A stretch of DNA of 64,000 bases from Undaria pinnatifida (GCA_012845835.1 JABAKD010000005.1:4059655-4123654); one strand, 5' to 3'; counted from the first letter of the stretch, positions 1-10,414 are shown. Notes: generated from the letters alone by a model not told the origin. Translations and numbers: made by a program.

Positions 1-29
1 TGTGTTTAGTGATTGGTGAAAGAAAAAAA

Positions 30-176
30 TGGTACCTCCTGGGGCGATTGAAGGCTTTAGCCGTACGCGGTACCTTGTGTCCAGTACCAGACGAATCTTG
101 CGGCTTTTCCCCGATTTGTTGTTGTTTCTGATTGTATGGGTAACTGCGTAAAAAAGGTTTTGTACTGAAGCGATTG
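30..176 (+). pseudogene. Two decayed partial copies of the BTB exon at 430-547
   Basis: Positions 30-57 and about 158-176 repeat the start of the intact exon at 430: the stretch encoding YLLGRLK is nearly intact at 30-57, and the GCGATTGAAGACTTTGTG core recurs at about 165. Neither copy continues into the rest of the exon. They lie upstream of the intact exon, in what would be its intron. I read them as exon fragments and not as used exons, because they lack the EEAIRKS continuation. Confidence 0.6.
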
Positions 177-429
177 AAGACTTTGTGGTCAGCCAGCAGT
201 ATCGAAAAATCGTTCTTAACCGCCCAGGTAAAACGCCACCTAACAGCAGTGTACCTTCTTCGGTACCTTTTCGTTACTTTTTTGGGTATATTATCCGATC
301 CACTTGTCCGGTACATTCCTTATTCGGTTCCTTATTCGGCACTTTATTCGGTACAGTTCTCGGCATCTGGTATGTTTCAATGCTTACCAGGTAACTTGAC
401 TTCGGACCTTCCCCCGTTTCTGGCAACAG

Positions 430-547
430 GTACCTTTTGGGGCGATTGAAGACTTTGTGCGAGGAGGCTATCCGCAAGAGCATCACGGTAGAGAGCGTTT
501 GCCAGATTTTCCTTCTGGCCCACAAGCACAACGCGGAGGGGCTAAAG
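430..547 (+). CDS. BTB/BACK-domain (SPOP-like) protein, internal exon
   Basis: The acceptor is CTGGCAACAG ending at 429 and the donor is AAG|GTGGGG at 547/548. The exon is 118 nt, one leading base plus 39 codons. It starts YLLGRLKTLCEEAIRKS and ends HNAEGLK, which is the end of a BTB fold running into the BACK-like helices, as in SPOP-type Cullin-3 adaptors (known family: substrate receptors of CUL3 ubiquitin ligases). It ends in phase 0 and fits directly onto the exon at 1909. The start of the gene lies left of the window. A G-rich tract and an element D copy begin right after the donor. Confidence 0.75.
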
Positions 548-1000
548 GTGGGGGGGTAGTTTTATCACCGGGGGTGGGGGTGGGGGGTGGAGTGGGGGGG
601 GGGGGGGGGGGAGGCGTTACTCATTCAATGCATTGCCATTGACCCTTGAATCCCTACATCCCCGGGACGGAGCACGTTGGGTTTCACCGGCCAGGCAGAG
701 ATCGCGTACTCCAAGCGCAAAACGCTGTGGGGTGTTCGGCGAGTCGCATGAAGAGTGATCTGCATCCTACTAGAACCACTTGTTTAGGCGGAATTCCGCA
801 CCCTGTGCGCACTTTCTTGCATATCGGAGTTTTTCTGGTGTGGGGAGGCGGGGGGAGGGCGGGGGGGGGGGGGGGCGTACTCATTTGTTGCTTGTCTTAT
901 GGTCATTTGACCGTTGATTACGCATCCCTTTCGAGACGGTGCACCGTTCCTCTGTACAAAGCAGCACTTGAAGAAGTTGAAAGTTTAGAGGTTTGGCTCG
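548..1000 (+). mobile_element. G-tract element D, two partial copies
   Basis: G-rich tract 548-615, then the D consensus from about 619 to 800: TACTCATT..., CATCCC, GACGGAGCACGTTGGGTTT, GGCGAGTCGCATGAAGAGTG, CATCCTACTAGAACC. A second G-run (847-877) starts another partial copy (878-960) with TCATTTGACCGTTGATTACG and CATCCCTTTCGAGACGG. The element lies between the intact BTB exon and its decayed copy at 1018. Confidence 0.6.
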
Positions 1001-1017
1001 ACTTTTGCAGCCAAGAT

Positions 1018-1065
1018 GACGCGATTTTCCTTCTGGTGCGCGTGCACAACGCGGAGGGGCTTAGC
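1018..1065 (+). pseudogene. Decayed copy of the 3' half of the BTB exon
   Basis: GATTTTCCTTCTGG and GCACAACGCGGAGGGGCT match the intact exon at about 500-545, but the copy has substitutions, lacks the 5' part and does not end in the same donor. It lies 0.5 kb downstream of the intact exon with element D between them. Confidence 0.65.
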
Positions 1066-1146
1066 GTCTTTTCAACTGGAACCCCGTTTTGGGCAACGCC
1101 TTGCTTGGAATTGGTCCAGGGGGGGGTTGGGCTCTAAAGGAGGGGG
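1066..1146 (+). mobile_element. MITE-3 copy, decayed
   Basis: CTTTTCAACTGGAACCCCG at the left and GGGCTCTAAAGGAGG at the right match the MITE-3 consensus (GCTTTTACAGCTGGAA ... GGGCTCTAAAGG). The TTAA borders are not preserved. Confidence 0.5.
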
Positions 1147-1271
1147 GGGGGAAGTTAGTACAGAACCAGGTACGTTGCAACAAGTTGTACTACTGTCGAT
1201 ATTTGGCTGATTCTTCTCAAGTTTTTTTTTCCTGTATTCCCGACAAGACCAATAGGGAACTGCTGCTATAT

Positions 1272-1346
1272 ACATAGATCGAAGTATCACACGCAGCTTG
1301 CAAAGCTGCGTTTTGATCGAAATATAATTTTTGGTCGATCTCACAG
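1272..1346 (-). repeat. Dispersed family E, partial copy
   Basis: Read on the minus strand it gives CGTCAGCTGTGAG, then GCTTTGCAAGCTGCG. The same order of blocks occurs at 7799-7860, 26880-27080 and 36955-37160. Confidence 0.45.
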
Positions 1347-1403
1347 CTGACGTGTATTTTTCATTTTTTCTAATATATATACCAGGATATATATATGTAT
1401 TTC

Positions 1404-1692
1404 ACTCACATCTACTTTTCAGATTCTGGACAAGCCGTGGTCACAGGTGCCGTCCCTTCTTCCCCCCGGTTTTTGCGTTCAGTTTTTATCGCGCATAACG
1501 TTCAGCAATCCCACTGCTCGTCGATTTTTCATCGAGTTGCAAACTCACGCTGTCGCGCTTTCGCAATTCAATTTGTGCACAAGAAAAAGTCCCAACGAAC
1601 TTATACGAGTTTGCACTCGGGGGGATTCGAACGCATGAAACTGACCTATACCAGGCTCGAGGATAACCTGATACGCCACCGGGGGCGACCGG
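1404..1692 (-). mobile_element. tRNA-derived SINE
   Basis: On the minus strand the head reads CGGTCGCCCCCGGTGGCGTA, an A-box-like TGGCGTATCAGG, then a B-box (here GCGTTCGAATCCCC), followed by a body with TTGTGCACAAATTG, ATCGACGAGCAGTGGGATTG and GTGACCACGGCTTGTCCAGA. Other copies: 43022, 50508, 56525 and 59531. The A-box/B-box head is the diagnostic feature. Confidence 0.7.
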
Positions 1693-1908
1693 CTATATGG
1701 ACTAACAACTTCGAAGGGGACCACAAAAGAAAAAAATCTTACCCACACTTTTTTCTCAAAGGGTGAGACAGGGGGGGGGGGGGGGGGGGGGAGGTTACTC
1801 ACTCCTCAATCCCTATGCTTGCAGTTTTTTTACATTGTCGCACGTTTCTTTTTCGTCCTTGATTTTTTTTTTTGTCATCTTGACGGTTTTCGTTCTGGAA
1901 CTCGACAG

Positions 1909-2028
1909 GAAATCGCCCTCGACTTCGTTCTGGACCACATGGAAGGGGTTAAGAACACGCCGGGGTTCTTGGAGCTGAAGCAAGAGCCCGAGCTTCTGAT
2001 GGAGATCATTTTCAGACAGGCTTCTTGA
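1909..2028 (+). CDS. BTB/BACK-domain (SPOP-like) protein, last coding exon
   Basis: Acceptor TTCTGGAACTCGACAG ends at 1908; 39 codons and a TGA follow. It reads EIALDFVLDHM, KNTPGFLELK, then PELLMEI, the BACK-like C-terminus of SPOP-type proteins. Phase 0 at the start matches phase 0 at the end of the 430-547 exon, so the two can be spliced directly and give a continuous C-terminal region of 78 residues plus a split codon. The intron holds two element D pieces, MITE-3, a SINE and a 20-base G-run. I cannot see the BTB core or any MATH domain; these would be to the left. Confidence 0.75.
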   Translation, partial: EIALDFVLDHMEGVKNTPGFLELKQEPELLMEIIFRQAS

Positions 2029-2239
2029 TGCCACACTCTACTTTTTGCCGACGCACGACGGCAGCAGCAGCAACAGCAACAGGAGTAGCAGCAGGGGTGG
2101 CAGCAACAGTGGTAGCAGCAACAGCAATGGTGGTAGCAGCAGCGAAAACAGCCGTGTCAGTGCCAGTAGCAGGGGCGCTAGCAGCCGTGGCGCTAGCAAC
2201 ATTGGCGGTAGCAGGGTTTCCTATCAATAGGGCTGACGA

Positions 2240-2278
2240 GAGGTTCTGCTGGAGATTGTATCCCGGCAGGCTTCTTGA
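2240..2278 (+). pseudogene. Decayed copy of the end of the last BTB exon
   Basis: The 39 bp from GAGGTTCTGCTGGAG to CAGGCTTCTTGA match 1990-2028 of the intact exon, including the TGA. There is no acceptor or upstream exon part. Confidence 0.65.
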
Positions 2279-2424
2279 GGCCAAACACGCGGACTCTTTT
2301 TTATGGCGGCGGAGGCAGCAGCAGCAACAGCAGCAGCGGTAGAAGTATCGGTAGCAGCAGCCGCAGCAACAACAGCAGAGCCGTGGCAGCGGCAGAACCG
2401 GCGGCGCTAGCGTTAGCGGACGCG

Positions 2425-2492
2425 GAGTTTCGCCGAGCTGAAGCAAAAGCCCGTGCTTCTGATGGAGATCATTTTCCGGCAGACTTCCTTGA
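2425..2492 (+). pseudogene. Second decayed copy of the end of the last BTB exon
   Basis: GAGCTGAAGCAAAAGCCCG and CTTCTGATGGAGATCATTTT match the intact exon (1968-2028) closely. The final codons are altered (CAGACTTCCTTGA). Confidence 0.65.
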
Positions 2493-3226
2493 AGACACGC
2501 CGACCCCTCTGCAGCAACAGCGGTAGCAGAGCAGGGGTGGTAGATGCAGTGGAGGTAGCATCGGTGGCAGCAGAAGCAGCGGCAGCAGCTGCGGCTGCGG
2601 CAGTGGGAACAGATCAGCAGTGGCCACTGTAGCGGCAGCAGCAGCAGTAGCCATGGCAGCAGTGTCATTTTGCAGCGGCAGCGGTAGCAGCAGCCGTAGC
2701 AGCTACCATCCCAGTGGTCGGTGCCATCCCAATGATGGTCCAAAGCAGCTAACTGCGTTCGTTCGGAGAGAGGGACTGGGTTAATTGAACAGCTCTCTCC
2801 CCTCCCAGTCAGCTCGCGTGATGCTTGCATCTGGCCCTGCTTCGCGGTTCGAACGTTTCAAGGCGAGCGAGGTTTCCCAACGTCCTGTTGGCTGTTGGCG
2901 TGTCCGGAGACCACGGATAATGCCAAATATGAGTGTACCGGGTAGTGGTGGAAGCAGAAGCTGGCTGCTGCGCGTAGCGTCTTTTCGCTCTGCGTTTTTT
3001 TTTGCTCAGCGTTTATTGGTCCAACGTTTTTTCGTTCACCGTCTTTTTCGTTCAACGTTTTTCGGTTAGCTTTTTTTCACTGTACAATTTTTTATTGTCG
3101 CTTTTCCTCGTTTTTCTCCGTTTTTTTTTTTTTGCTTCTTTTTTTAACGTTGGGGTGTGTTTGTTCACGCGAGAGTTCCCTTCGCCTTCCTTGCTTCGCC
3201 GTTGCGGTACGCTTTTAGTCCTAGCT

Positions 3227-3345
3227 ACCGCTGATTTGCTGCTGCTTGCTGCTGCTGTTTGCTGCCGCTTGCTCCTGCTTTGCGGCTGCTTGATAGTTCT
3301 TGCTGCTGCTGCCCTGCAGCTGCTTGCTGCTGCTTTCTTTTACGC
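3227..3345 (+). repeat. TGC-rich trinucleotide tract
   Basis: Interrupted TGCTGC/TTGCTGC repeats. The flanking 2840-3230 is T-rich with repeated TTTTTCGTTC-type words. I see no gene in 2760-3640. Confidence 0.5.
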
Positions 3346-3640
3346 TTCTGTTGCTAGGGGGGGCTGAAAACCCGAAATCACGGATTAATGGGCAATAAGC
3401 TACTGCTGTTGTTTATGCTGCTGCCGCTGATACCGTCGCCGCTACCGCGGCTCTTTTTTTGTTCTAACCCGCGCGTTTAGCATCGCGTGCGCGTTCGTTT
3501 TCGCCTTTTGCTGGCTGATGTAGGCTAGATGCCGCCGCTTCCAGCAAAGTGTCAGGTCTCTTTTAGAATGGCATCTAACCCCGTTTGGGGAAAAGGACAC
3601 TTGAATTTAGTGCGGAATCAGTTTTGACGAAGTAAAAGGG

Positions 3641-3735
3641 TTAATCCCTCTTACAGCACTGCAAAACTTGATCCCACACTATTTTCCAAGTAAGTTATCC
3701 CACCAAAAATCTGGGTGCAGTTTTAAAAGGATTGA
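3641..3735 (-). mobile_element. MITE-3 copy
   Basis: TTAATCCCTCTTACAGCAC at the left and GGTGCAGTTTTAAAAGGATTGA at the right form imperfect inverted ends. The left TTAA is intact; the right is TTGA. Confidence 0.55.
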
Positions 3736-3739
3736 GGCG

Positions 3740-5640
3740 GGGAATTTGAAAACATGAAGAATCGAAAAACGTGGATTAACCGGCGACAGCTATTCGTACG
3801 AGTAGTGCTTTCTACCCGGAGTCTTGACGTGACAACATGATACGGTACAGCCAGAGCAAGGTGGGAGAAGAGACCCTGTTGGTTCTGTTTTGTGTCGTTC
3901 TGGTGTGTACCTTGATGCCCACGTTTGTTTTTGTTTCCTGTGTTTTTTTACATTTTTGTTGTTTTTGTCTTTGTGTCTTCGGCGGGGGAAGAATAAGAAA
4001 TATGAAATATTGGCCCAAGTTCCCCAGGCCGGATGCGCGGGTGTGTAGGTTTCCCTTCCCCCCTCCCGGACGCTCAACCCCTTAGTAACTTTACGGCTTT
4101 GTTTGGGAACGGGAGGAAAGGGGGTAGGAGGCTGCGCTGTCTGATCGGACGTTTTTATTCGGCCTCGTTTTGTTTTCGCTGCCCTCTACGGGTTTAGAAG
4201 GACCACGGGTTAAGGTATAGAATACCGCCAATATCTGCGGGTTTTGTAGTCGCATTGCCAGAACATCGCGGGTTTTGTAAGGGATATAAGGGGATAGGGG
4301 TTTGGTAAGGAGGGGTTAGGGGACGGGCGGGAGAGGGGGGGGCAGAGGGGACGGGGGCAATTACGGGAGAAGGTAACGCTTGGGCTCTACTCGTATTTTG
4401 TCTTCTTCTTGGTCTGTTGTTTTCTTTTTTCGTGCTTGGCTCCCGAAGTTTCCCGGAACTGTACCAATTTGTAACGGCCCCCCCCCCCCCCTCCCCGTAG
4501 TTGCCCCGAGCGATCCCGAATTGCCCCGAATGGTTCCGAGTTCTTCCGATTTTTTCCTTTGTCAGCAGCAGAAGGTACATCCGTACTGATGTCCCTGAAG
4601 AGGGGAGGGGGGCTCAATTCTCCGCGCTTTGCCGCCAAGGGTACCCTGCACCAAAACCGCGCTCCGGGGGACGGAACGGTAGCTACGAGTAAGGCCTGCA
4701 GTCGAGGACGTGACTTGCTGCGGTCGCCATCATGTCATCCGAGCGTCGTTGGTATGTAAGCCTCTTGTGCTTTTTGGTTTCATTTCGCGGCATGTACCGC
4801 TGCGACGGATGTTTTGCTAAGGCTGCGCCAGCGAAATATGTTGTAGTCCGATTTTGAGCGAGGCGCAGAGCCTCCCTCGTGAGTGGCCTATGCTCGGTAG
4901 TGAATATGGGGTTACCCCTCGTTAGGGTTAGGGTATTGCCTTGGTCGCTGGAAGGCGGGGTGGGGTGGGGGGCTGGGGGAGGCAGCAGTAGCACCTGCGA
5001 CCAAAGACCGCCGTGCTTGCCAGCGTGTCGTCTACGGGCCCCCAAAGCAGTAGCGCCAACATGGAAGGGGGTTATAGGGTGGGCGCGGCTAGGGGGGCCG
5101 TGCCCGGTTTTATTGAATACGCTAGCGTACACCTAGGGGTTGTCAGATGCGCTAGCTTACAACTAGTACTAACGAAATGCGTGCAGTGGCCCGTTCGCGA
5201 TAAATATGGGCTTGCTGGCAGTGGAGGGGTGTGGCGTTAAGTGGAGTGGAGAGGTAATTAGCTCTTGGTATATGTGGTTGTTGCGTCCATTGTGCCCGGA
5301 GGGGGGGAGGGGGCTCAAGTAGGGGGAGGGGGGTGGTCTAACAAGAGGGTGGGGAGTATCGATACGACGATCGGCGTGTGCCGGCCAAGTTTGATGTGTG
5401 TTTGTAGTCCTTTGTATTTTTTGGACGGAGAATTCGGGCTGTATGATATGGCGCTTTCGGTATATAATATTGCTTTATAGATGGCGCGGCACGTCGAGAG
5501 AATGCCTGGTAAATGCCTGGCCCGTAGCCTGTGCTGTCCGAGTGTCCATGGGATCCGGGGGCGTCGTTGTTGTTGTTGTTGTTCTTGCCCACCTCCACTT
5601 GTTGTCTAGTGTTTTAGATTTTTGGACGCGGTACGAGAGG
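3740..5640. other. Stretch without a recognisable gene
   Basis: No exon with believable splice sites was seen. Contents are T-rich DNA, a C-run at 4480-4495 and two TTAGGG units at about 4925, too few for a telomeric block. Confidence 0.4.
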
Positions 5641-5659
5641 CATCAGTGTAATAAGTGCT

Positions 5660-5783
5660 TGACATTTCGCTTTTTTTTTTTTCTTTTCGAAACCTGCATG
5701 AGCGATGATGAGGGGCAATGGTCGGGACGTTTTGACGTTTCCTGGGAGTTTATCAAGACGACGGCAAAGGATGCGCTGTCATG
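5660..5783 (+). CDS. Possible terminal exon, unidentified
   Basis: After a T-rich tract (5672-5688) an open frame reads CMSDDEGQWSG, then SWEFIKTTAKDALS and TGA at 5781. Composition is protein-like but there is no homology I recognise, and no clear AG acceptor or partner exon. Treat as a weak candidate. Confidence 0.2.
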
Positions 5784-5865
5784 AGTTGAGTTCGTCCACG
5801 CATACACACTTGTGATACCATGAAGAGCGCCTACCAATAGACCATGGAGAACGTAGGCTTCCTTC

Positions 5866-5951
5866 ACCCCTATAGAGCCCCCAAACCCCTCCCTACACCA
5901 AATCTTAGTAATTCCCCCCCCCAAATGGCTTTCCAGTTGTTGAGGCGTTAA
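5866..5951 (-). mobile_element. MITE-3 copy
   Basis: TAGAGCCCCCAAACCCC at the left and CAGTTGTTGAGGCGTTAA at the right match the minus orientation of MITE-3. The right TTAA is intact. Confidence 0.55.
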
Positions 5952-6258
5952 TGTTTTTGTTACCAGTTTAGCTCCGCAGATACACGGCTACTCCTCCTAT
6001 CGTCCACGTTCGGGTTTTACGCACACTGCACCTCCGCTCGTGGAGTACGCCAAACTTACACGTTCCGATGCACCTACAGACTGCCAACAATAAAAGACAC
6101 ACCAGCCACCTCGACCAGCGAAAGCAAAGAAGGCGCTTCTCGTGCAGGAGTTTCGCCGGAGCTAATACGCGCACCCGCACTGCCCGCGCAACACTGTGGA
6201 GGCGCCGTCAGCGCCCGCAACCGCACGACGCATGAACTGGAAACACGAAACGGATACG

Positions 6259-6286
6259 ACTGATTCTACGATAGCCCCCCCCCAAA
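6259..6286 (+). mobile_element. Solo MITE-2 terminus
   Basis: CTGATTCTACGATAGCCCCC is the left TIR of MITE-2 with no body following. It looks like a truncated copy. Confidence 0.5.
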
Positions 6287-6741
6287 AGAGAAATATGATT
6301 AGGAATCGGAAATCGATAAGAACAATATGTTGTTTGTTTGTTTTTCATCCTCCGGCGGCGGATGGGGAAAAATAAAGCTCTACGAGCTCACCACACTTTC
6401 ACGTATTTCCATACGCGTCGTGTGTCGATTTAACTCAATTGCTTTCGCAGCCCAACGCTAGCTGGCGCACCCTTCGGGTCCCATTGTAGGTATAGCGTAA
6501 GCTGTCCCTGTCAGTGGTCTTCGTTGTTGTTCATAGAGACAATTCGGCGCTATGGTTCATATTTTTTTTCGTAGTACGTACGCAGCTTACTTTGACAGCA
6601 GCAGCTCGCATTGTTTGGTTGATCGCGCTTGTGGAGATACCAAGTGGATACCGCACGGGACGGTGGCGGCAGACTGGTAGAACACGCGAACAAACAGAGC
6701 TATTGTTTAAAACTGGACAGCGGTCGCTCACTGGACCAGAT

Positions 6742-6882
6742 AATTCGTGATTTCGTGATTCCTGAGTTCATCGCTAGGGGGCGAATCGGGGAATTAGCGA
6801 GAGCAAGAAGTATTCGTGATTTCGTGATTCTCGAGTTCATCGCTAGGGGGCGAATCGGGGAATTAGCGAGAGCAAGAAGTAA
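6742..6882 (+). repeat. 69 bp tandem duplication, two units
   Basis: The unit (ATTCGTGATTTCGTGATTC ... GAGAGCAAGAAGT) occurs twice, separated by exactly 69 bp, so a reading frame through it gives two 23-residue repeats (IRDFVI.EFIARG...). I have no evidence that it is translated. Confidence 0.7.
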
Positions 6883-7798
6883 CATAGAAGGCGAAGCGCT
6901 TCATACGAAGAACAGGAAGCGAGCGCGCAAGCGTCGACAAAGGACCTCGCCTTGACCGGTACCTGGTATGATATTACATGCAGATACGGGTTGTTATTTG
7001 TCTCCTCAATCCCCGATACTGGTGGGCCGAGAGCGTGTGCGCGCGTTTGGAAATGGCTCGAGCCAGTTGTGTTGCTTGTGCAAAAACAAACATGAAAAAG
7101 CGGGGAAATAGCAACAAATTCAATATCATGATCAAGTACATGCGCATCACAGATCACGACAACAAGACATCATCGGACTCTTCCCCCGATCGAGGCAGAG
7201 ATACGATGATGCTCGTAATCGTGAAAATTATCATGTCTGGTCGTACTCTCGGCAGCCTGGGCGTGGGTACACAACGACATTCCGAGTACGTATGGCATCT
7301 TGTATCGCATTGATTGGAGCAATTCATCAGGTGAAGAACGAAAAATCTTTTGGTGCCAAAACATTACTTGTTTATATCGTACATATCAATTTGGAACCGT
7401 GGGTTCGAGTCCCACAGAGTCTTTTTTGTTTTCGGGAGTAGCCGACTTTTATTCTCGAATGCTGTATTAGTTTTAACAGCTCAGATAGCTAGTAATAATA
7501 CTCTGTATTCGTACTCCTCCCGATATCAAAGCGGGGGAAAATCAAAATTAAACACCTACCATACATGTGATAGAGCAGTATAATAGTGGAAACTACAGTA
7601 ATAAATTTATCACAAGATAGATGTGATGTTAGATGTAGCTCAAAATTCCCCACCTACCTAAAGTAAAAATACCAACACTTACTTACCATTATAGTGGAGA
7701 AAAACAAAACATATAGTCTATACATATATATATATTCAAGTAAAAATAAAAAAAAATAGGACCCCTCCCAATAAAAAACTCACCCATATAGTATATTA

Positions 7799-7860
7799 GA
7801 ACGCAGCTTGCAAAGACGAGTATTGACCCGAAATTCGTCGAACTCACGGCTGACGTCCTT
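7799..7860 (-). repeat. Dispersed family E, partial copy
   Basis: The minus strand reads GACGTCAGCCGTGAGTTCG and CTTTGCAAGCTGCG, as in the longer copies at 26880 and 36955. Confidence 0.45.
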
Positions 7861-7885
7861 AGATTTTTTTTTCATATATTATTAG

Positions 7886-8154
7886 TGTTAAGATACGGCC
7901 TCGAAAGACCTGTAATTATCCGAATTTGAGATCATTTGGATGGGTTTCGTATGATAAGGTCGGCGTTTTATATTCGGGAAATTTAGGAAATAGATCGGAG
8001 GCACGTGCCTCCGATCTCAGAAGCCATCTGGGGCTCTGGTGGAATCGAATAAAGCTACGTCTCTACGAAGGAAAAGAAAGTGAGTACTCTCCGAGGACCT
8101 GCTCGATTGGCAGACCTGCAGGGGGCACTCTGTGTCCCCACCTATAACCTTACA
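7886..8154 (+). repeat. 5' LTR
   Basis: It contains a perfect 26 bp palindrome at 7992-8017 (core GGAGGCACGTGCCTCC). It differs from the 3' LTR by a handful of substitutions and small indels. Confidence 0.7.
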
Positions 8155-8343
8155 AATGGCGTCGTCTAGCTTGACTTGCTATTGTGGCAGCGTTCCTCTA
8201 ATCTCTCCGGTTGTTTTTGTAGCGATTTTGCTTTTGCTTCCCATCGAGCCCACAACCCCTGTTCCTTCTCGGGTGGCTTCTCAATGGAGGGAGCGCCCTT
8301 CCTCCTACAACGGCGACCACAACAGCAGTGAGATGGCAGGGGC

Positions 8344-8520
8344 CCCTCCTGTTGGTCGCCGGGCACGTACCACACAGAAGACACCTTCCAACTACGTGCG
8401 GACGACACTGCTCTTCGGAGCACACTCCTCGTCTCGGCTTTTGGTCCCTCCTGTTGGTCGCTGGGCACGCACCACACAGACGACACCTTCCGAGTACGTG
8501 CGGACGACACTGCTCTGCCG
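8344..8520 (-). repeat. Internal duplication inside the LTR element
   Basis: About 73 bp (CCTCCTGTTGGTCGC ... GACGACACTGCTCT) occurs twice, 103 bp apart. On the minus strand both units encode CRLCG.CPATNRR-like Cys-rich peptides within a 200-codon open frame (8198-8800). This could be a relic, but it runs against the inferred element orientation, so I do not call a gene. Confidence 0.4.
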
Positions 8521-9211
8521 TCCCAAGCTGAGCGTCCTCTCGTGCCATTCTTCCGCCCTCCGTTGCCTCCGCCAGAGCTGCGGCCAACTGCCCCGGTTGT
8601 TGGACCAAAATTGCCCCCTCGGCGTCGCCCTCAGGCACACCAGCACCCGATGCGCTGTCACCCCCGCAGCGGTGGTGGTGGTCGCCACCCCCACCATTTT
8701 TGCCGCCACCCCCACGGTTGCGGTCCCGCGGTCGCGACTGTCGCTGCGTCTCCGTTTCCTCGGTTTCGTTCTGCCAACTCCTCCTCCGGGGTTCGACCAA
8801 AAGACATGGTCGGGTTTCTCGTCGTGGGCTATCAGCAGAGTCTTAATTGACGAGGGCAAGGGTCGGGGCGGCTCTCGTCTGTCCGGTATACTGTAGGGCG
8901 CACAATCCACGCGAGCTCAGGCCACTTCCACTGAAAGGACGTCCGCTTGCCGCGACGCCTGCTCTTGTCGACTAAATAAGCTATGGAGGCAGATATATTG
9001 TTGTGGTGCCCCTGCTGCAAGTAGCGGTATATCTGCGTTTCTTTCAACTGCTTTTCTTCGCGTGTTCCTGGCTCCATAGCCAGACAGACGGTTAAATGGG
9101 TGGGAGTGGGTTTTGAGGAGCCGCATCTTCGACGCATGGTCTAGTCCGTAGAACCGAAGTTTCCCCGAATCTCCAATATTTCTGCATATGCGACTCATCA
9201 GGGTGGGCTAG

Positions 9212-9481
9212 TGTTAAGATTCGGCCTCGAAAGACCTGTAATTATCCGAATTTGAGATCATTTGGATGGGTTTCGTATGATAAGGTCGGTGTTTTATATT
9301 CGGGAAAGTTAGGAATTAGATCGGAGGCACGTGCCTCCGATCTCAGAAGCTATCCGGGACTCTGGTGGAATCGAATAAAGCTACGTCTCTACGAAGGAAA
9401 AGAAAGTGAGTACTCTCCGAGGACCTGCTCGATTGGCAGACCTGCGGGGGGCACTCTGTGTCCCCACCTTATAACTTTACA
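9212..9481 (+). repeat. 3' LTR
   Basis: Near-identical to 7886-8154, with the same 26 bp palindrome at 9318-9343. Confidence 0.7.
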
Positions 9482-9483
9482 AT

Positions 9484-9612
9484 AGTGTGTTTGACCACAA
9501 GGACAGGTCCCGCAGAAAAATGCGGTGGATTGCTGTTGGTTGAAACGTACATGGTGTGTTTGAACGCGAGGACCCGCAGACAAACGCATTGGATTGCTGT
9601 TGGTCGAACGTC
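9484..9612 (+). repeat. Short tandem duplication, about 70 bp unit
   Basis: GTGTGTTTGA.C.C.AGGAC, then GCATTGGATTGCTGTTGG, occurs twice with small differences. Confidence 0.5.
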
Positions 9613-9947
9613 AGCGATATTACCACCAACTCGATCACATGTAGCAGTAAAAAAAAAGTTACAGCTGCAGGCGGTTGGTGGCTCAACTGAATATGGCTTC
9701 ACGTCACATTGGGCGCAGACTAATTCTTATATTCTGTAAGTTGACCACAAAAATCCGCTCCACATTACTGATGATGTTGGGTGCGTCGTGATATATCGTA
9801 CTGCTGTTGGGTGAGTCGTGATGTCATACTACATCTATTGTTGCAATGGAGTTCATACGTTGCGGCAAGGCGTCGCAAAAACATTGCACGTGTAAGAAAT
9901 CGCTCATCCCGAGCAACTGAAGAAGTTTTGCTGGCAATATATATATG

Positions 9948-10240
9948 TATATTATGTGGCATAATGAACGAGTGATTCCCCATGCGGACTGCTGGGTGGG
10001 AGATAATCTTCACAGCCAAAACGATCGTACGTGCACGACAAGTATTATGTGGCATAATGAACGAGTGATTCCCCGTGCGAACTGCTGGGTGAGAGATGAT
10101 CTTCATAGCCAAACGATCGACTCGAGGGGTCTTGAGCGCGAACACAAGTATATAATATATATGGCAATATGAATGAATGACTTCCCACCTGCATGGTTGG
10201 GCGATAGAAAACCTTCACAGCCAAACGCTCGAGAGGTGTT
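9948..10240 (+). repeat. Imperfect tandem repeat, three units of about 95-110 bp
   Basis: Each unit holds TATGTGGCATAATGAACGAG, a GACTGCTGGGTG-type block and CTTCACAGCCAAAACGATCG. Units start near 9950, 10045 and 10158; the third is most diverged. Confidence 0.55.
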
Positions 10241-10414
10241 GAGCGTGGATGCTTGTACATACTGTAGTCTGCCGCAAGGGCAAAAATTGCGTCTTGTTGG
10301 ATAAAAGAAAGTGAGTGGCATAATTCACAGGTCGCGGCAATGCCACAAAAAATCTTACAGCGCTAAAACACGGCTGGGTAAATTGAAAATCTATATTCTG
10401 GCTGGTCACCTCTC

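Larger units (their letters stand above)
2045..2740. repeat. GCA/GTA/GGT trinucleotide-rich tract with exon shards
   Basis: Interrupted AGC/GCA/GTA/GGC triplets run through most of this stretch. Long open frames on both strands here are poly-Ala, poly-Ser or poly-Cys and I regard them as artefacts of the repeat. Confidence 0.75.
7886..9481 (+). mobile_element. Non-autonomous LTR retrotransposon
   Basis: Two direct repeats of 269 and 270 bp (7886-8154, 9212-9481) start TGTTAAGAT and end in ACA, giving TG...CA borders. Directly after the left repeat is AATGGCGTCGTC, which also follows the LTR of the separate TRIM at 15019-15390, so I take it as the primer-binding site. A purine-rich AGGGTGGG lies just before the right LTR. 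The 1.06 kb interior has no reverse transcriptase, protease or integrase. A clean target duplication is not visible (ATTAG versus ATAGT). Known biology: such elements are mobilised by enzymes of autonomous relatives. Confidence 0.7.

Noticed and set aside
2012-2830. 272-codon minus-strand frame rich in Cys, Ala and Leu
   Set aside because: It is the complement of interrupted GCA/GTA triplets and of the BTB exon copies.
4919-4935. TTAGGGTTAGGG as an interstitial telomere
   Set aside because: Only two units; expected by chance in a window of this size and composition.
7385-7425. tRNA gene suggested by GTGGGTTCGAGTCCCAC
   Set aside because: A good T-arm, but no matching acceptor or D-arm upstream within tRNA length. 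At most a fragment.
8132-8896. 254-codon plus-strand frame inside the LTR element as a gag gene
   Set aside because: No gag or zinc-knuckle motif in this frame; it is Pro/Thr/Arg-rich, overlaps the LTR at its start, and both strands are open.
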